Source of the DNA: Actinomycetes bacterium | Lineage (GTDB): Bacteria > Actinomycetota > Actinomycetes > Actinomycetales > Cellulomonadaceae | NCBI GenBank assembly: GCA_023428465.1 | Contig: JAEYXM010000099.1 | Span: forward strand, 1 to 6,874 | Length of the DNA: 6,874 nucleotides | Direction of reading: 5' to 3' | In this document: positions 6,365 through 6,874 of the stretch, piece after piece | Position numbering within the stretch: the first letter of the stretch is position 1 | How the letters are laid out: every line of letters begins with the position of its first letter | Notes under the pieces: generated by a model | Databases searched by the model: none | Seen by the model: the letters and a program-made list of their open reading frames with translations, nothing else | What the model was told of the DNA's origin: nothing | Made by a program: the position numbers and the translations under genes

Positions 6365-6874
6365 TCACAGCTGGTCGGTCGAGAAGGTGTCGCACGCGCC
6401 GAGCGAGCCCTGCTCGTAGCCGATGGTGAACCAGCGCTGGCGCTGCTCGCTGGACCCGTGCGTCCACAGGTCGGGGTTGATGCCGCCACCGGACTGGCCC
6501 TGGATGTGGTCGTCGCCGACGGCCTCGGCAGCCGACAGTGCGTCCGCGAGCTGGTCCTGCGTGATCGGCTCGAGGAACGTGACGCCCGGACGGTCGGGGT
6601 CCTCCCGCGTCGCGGCGTCCCCGACCCACATGCCTGCGTAGCAGTCGGCCTGCAGCTCGAGGCGGACGCCGTCAGACTCCGGGCCCGTACCGCGGCGGTC
6701 GATGTTGTCCATGGTGCCGAGCTGGTTCTGGATGTGGTGGCCGTACTCGTGCGCGGTGACGTACATCTCGGCGAGTGCGCCGCCGGACGCCCCGAAGCGG
6801 CTCTGCAGCAGGTCGAAGAACGTCAGGTCCATGTAGATCGACTGGTCGAGCGGGCAGTAGAACGGCCCGGTGGC
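6365..6874 (-). CDS. Neutral zinc metallopeptidase, Zn_peptidase (YpfJ-like) family (3' part only)
   Basis: The C-terminal 169 residues are visible; the gene enters from the right edge and its start is outside. The fragment begins GPFYCPLDQSIYMDLTFF, typical just before the active site of this family. The zinc site follows: AHEYGHHIQNQLG at fragment residues 41-53, with His42, catalytic Glu43 and His46 of HExxH, then VRLELQADCYAGMW (70-83), where Glu73 or Asp77 should supply the third ligand. The end contains GYEQGSLGACDTF. Cys7, Cys78 and Cys161 could form disulfides, which fits an exported or membrane-anchored domain, but the N-terminus that would show a signal or membrane segment is missing. 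An internal ATG at 6832 is not the start, because conserved sequence continues upstream of it. The substrate is unknown for the family. It converges on the suf operon and is probably functionally unrelated. Confidence 0.92.
   Translation of the reverse strand, partial: ATGPFYCPLDQSIYMDLTFFDLLQSRFGASGGALAEMYVTAHEYGHHIQNQLGTMDNIDRRGTGPESDGVRLELQADCYAGMWVGDAATREDPDRPGVTFLEPITQDQLADALSAAEAVGDDHIQGQSGGGINPDLWTHGSSEQRQRWFTIGYEQGSLGACDTFSTDQL

Noticed and set aside
1..6874. Mobile elements, CRISPR arrays, tRNA/rRNA genes, defence systems or horizontally acquired genes.
   Set aside because: I saw no transposase motifs, direct-repeat arrays, RNA genes or change in base composition; all genes are conserved housekeeping types with uniform codon use.

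Overview
The window is a high-GC stretch (C/G dominates third codon positions throughout) holding almost all of an actinobacterial SUF iron-sulfur cluster assembly operon on the + strand, followed by a convergent metallopeptidase gene that runs off the right edge. Three features point to an actinomycete: the gene order sufR-sufB-sufD-Rieske-sufC-sufS-sufU-sufT, the use of SufU rather than SufE, and the four-base gene overlaps. The protein sequences look most like Micrococcales (a Cellulomonas-like relative); that placement is inference from memory of the families, not from a search.

Layout. Bases 1-353 are the 3' end of sufR, the Fe-S-sensing repressor. sufB (350-1777) and sufD (1777-3084) encode the scaffold pair. 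A small Rieske-type [2Fe-2S] ferredoxin gene (3081-3419) follows, then sufC (3429-4184), the scaffold ATPase. After a 43-base gap come sufS (4228-5553, cysteine desulfurase), sufU (5550-6023, zinc-dependent sulfur-transfer partner) and sufT (6020-6346, DUF59/MIP18 maturation factor). An 18-base gap separates sufT from the 3' end of a minus-strand HEYGH-type neutral zinc metallopeptidase (6365-6874, 5' end missing). There is no gene-free stretch longer than 43 bases.

How it works together. From established knowledge of the SUF system, SufS removes sulfur from cysteine as a persulfide on its active-site Cys. SufU accepts that sulfur and passes it toward the SufBC2D scaffold, where SufC ATP hydrolysis drives cluster formation at the SufB/SufD interface. 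SufT helps mature client proteins. SufR, carrying its own cluster, reports cluster status and represses the operon when the cell is replete. All catalytic and ligand residues I could check are intact, and no gene in the window looks frameshifted or degraded. The operon promoter and SufR operator must lie left of the window.

I see no undescribed defence, mobile or RNA system here. The least understood element is the Rieske ferredoxin embedded in the SUF operon with no oxygenase partner in view.
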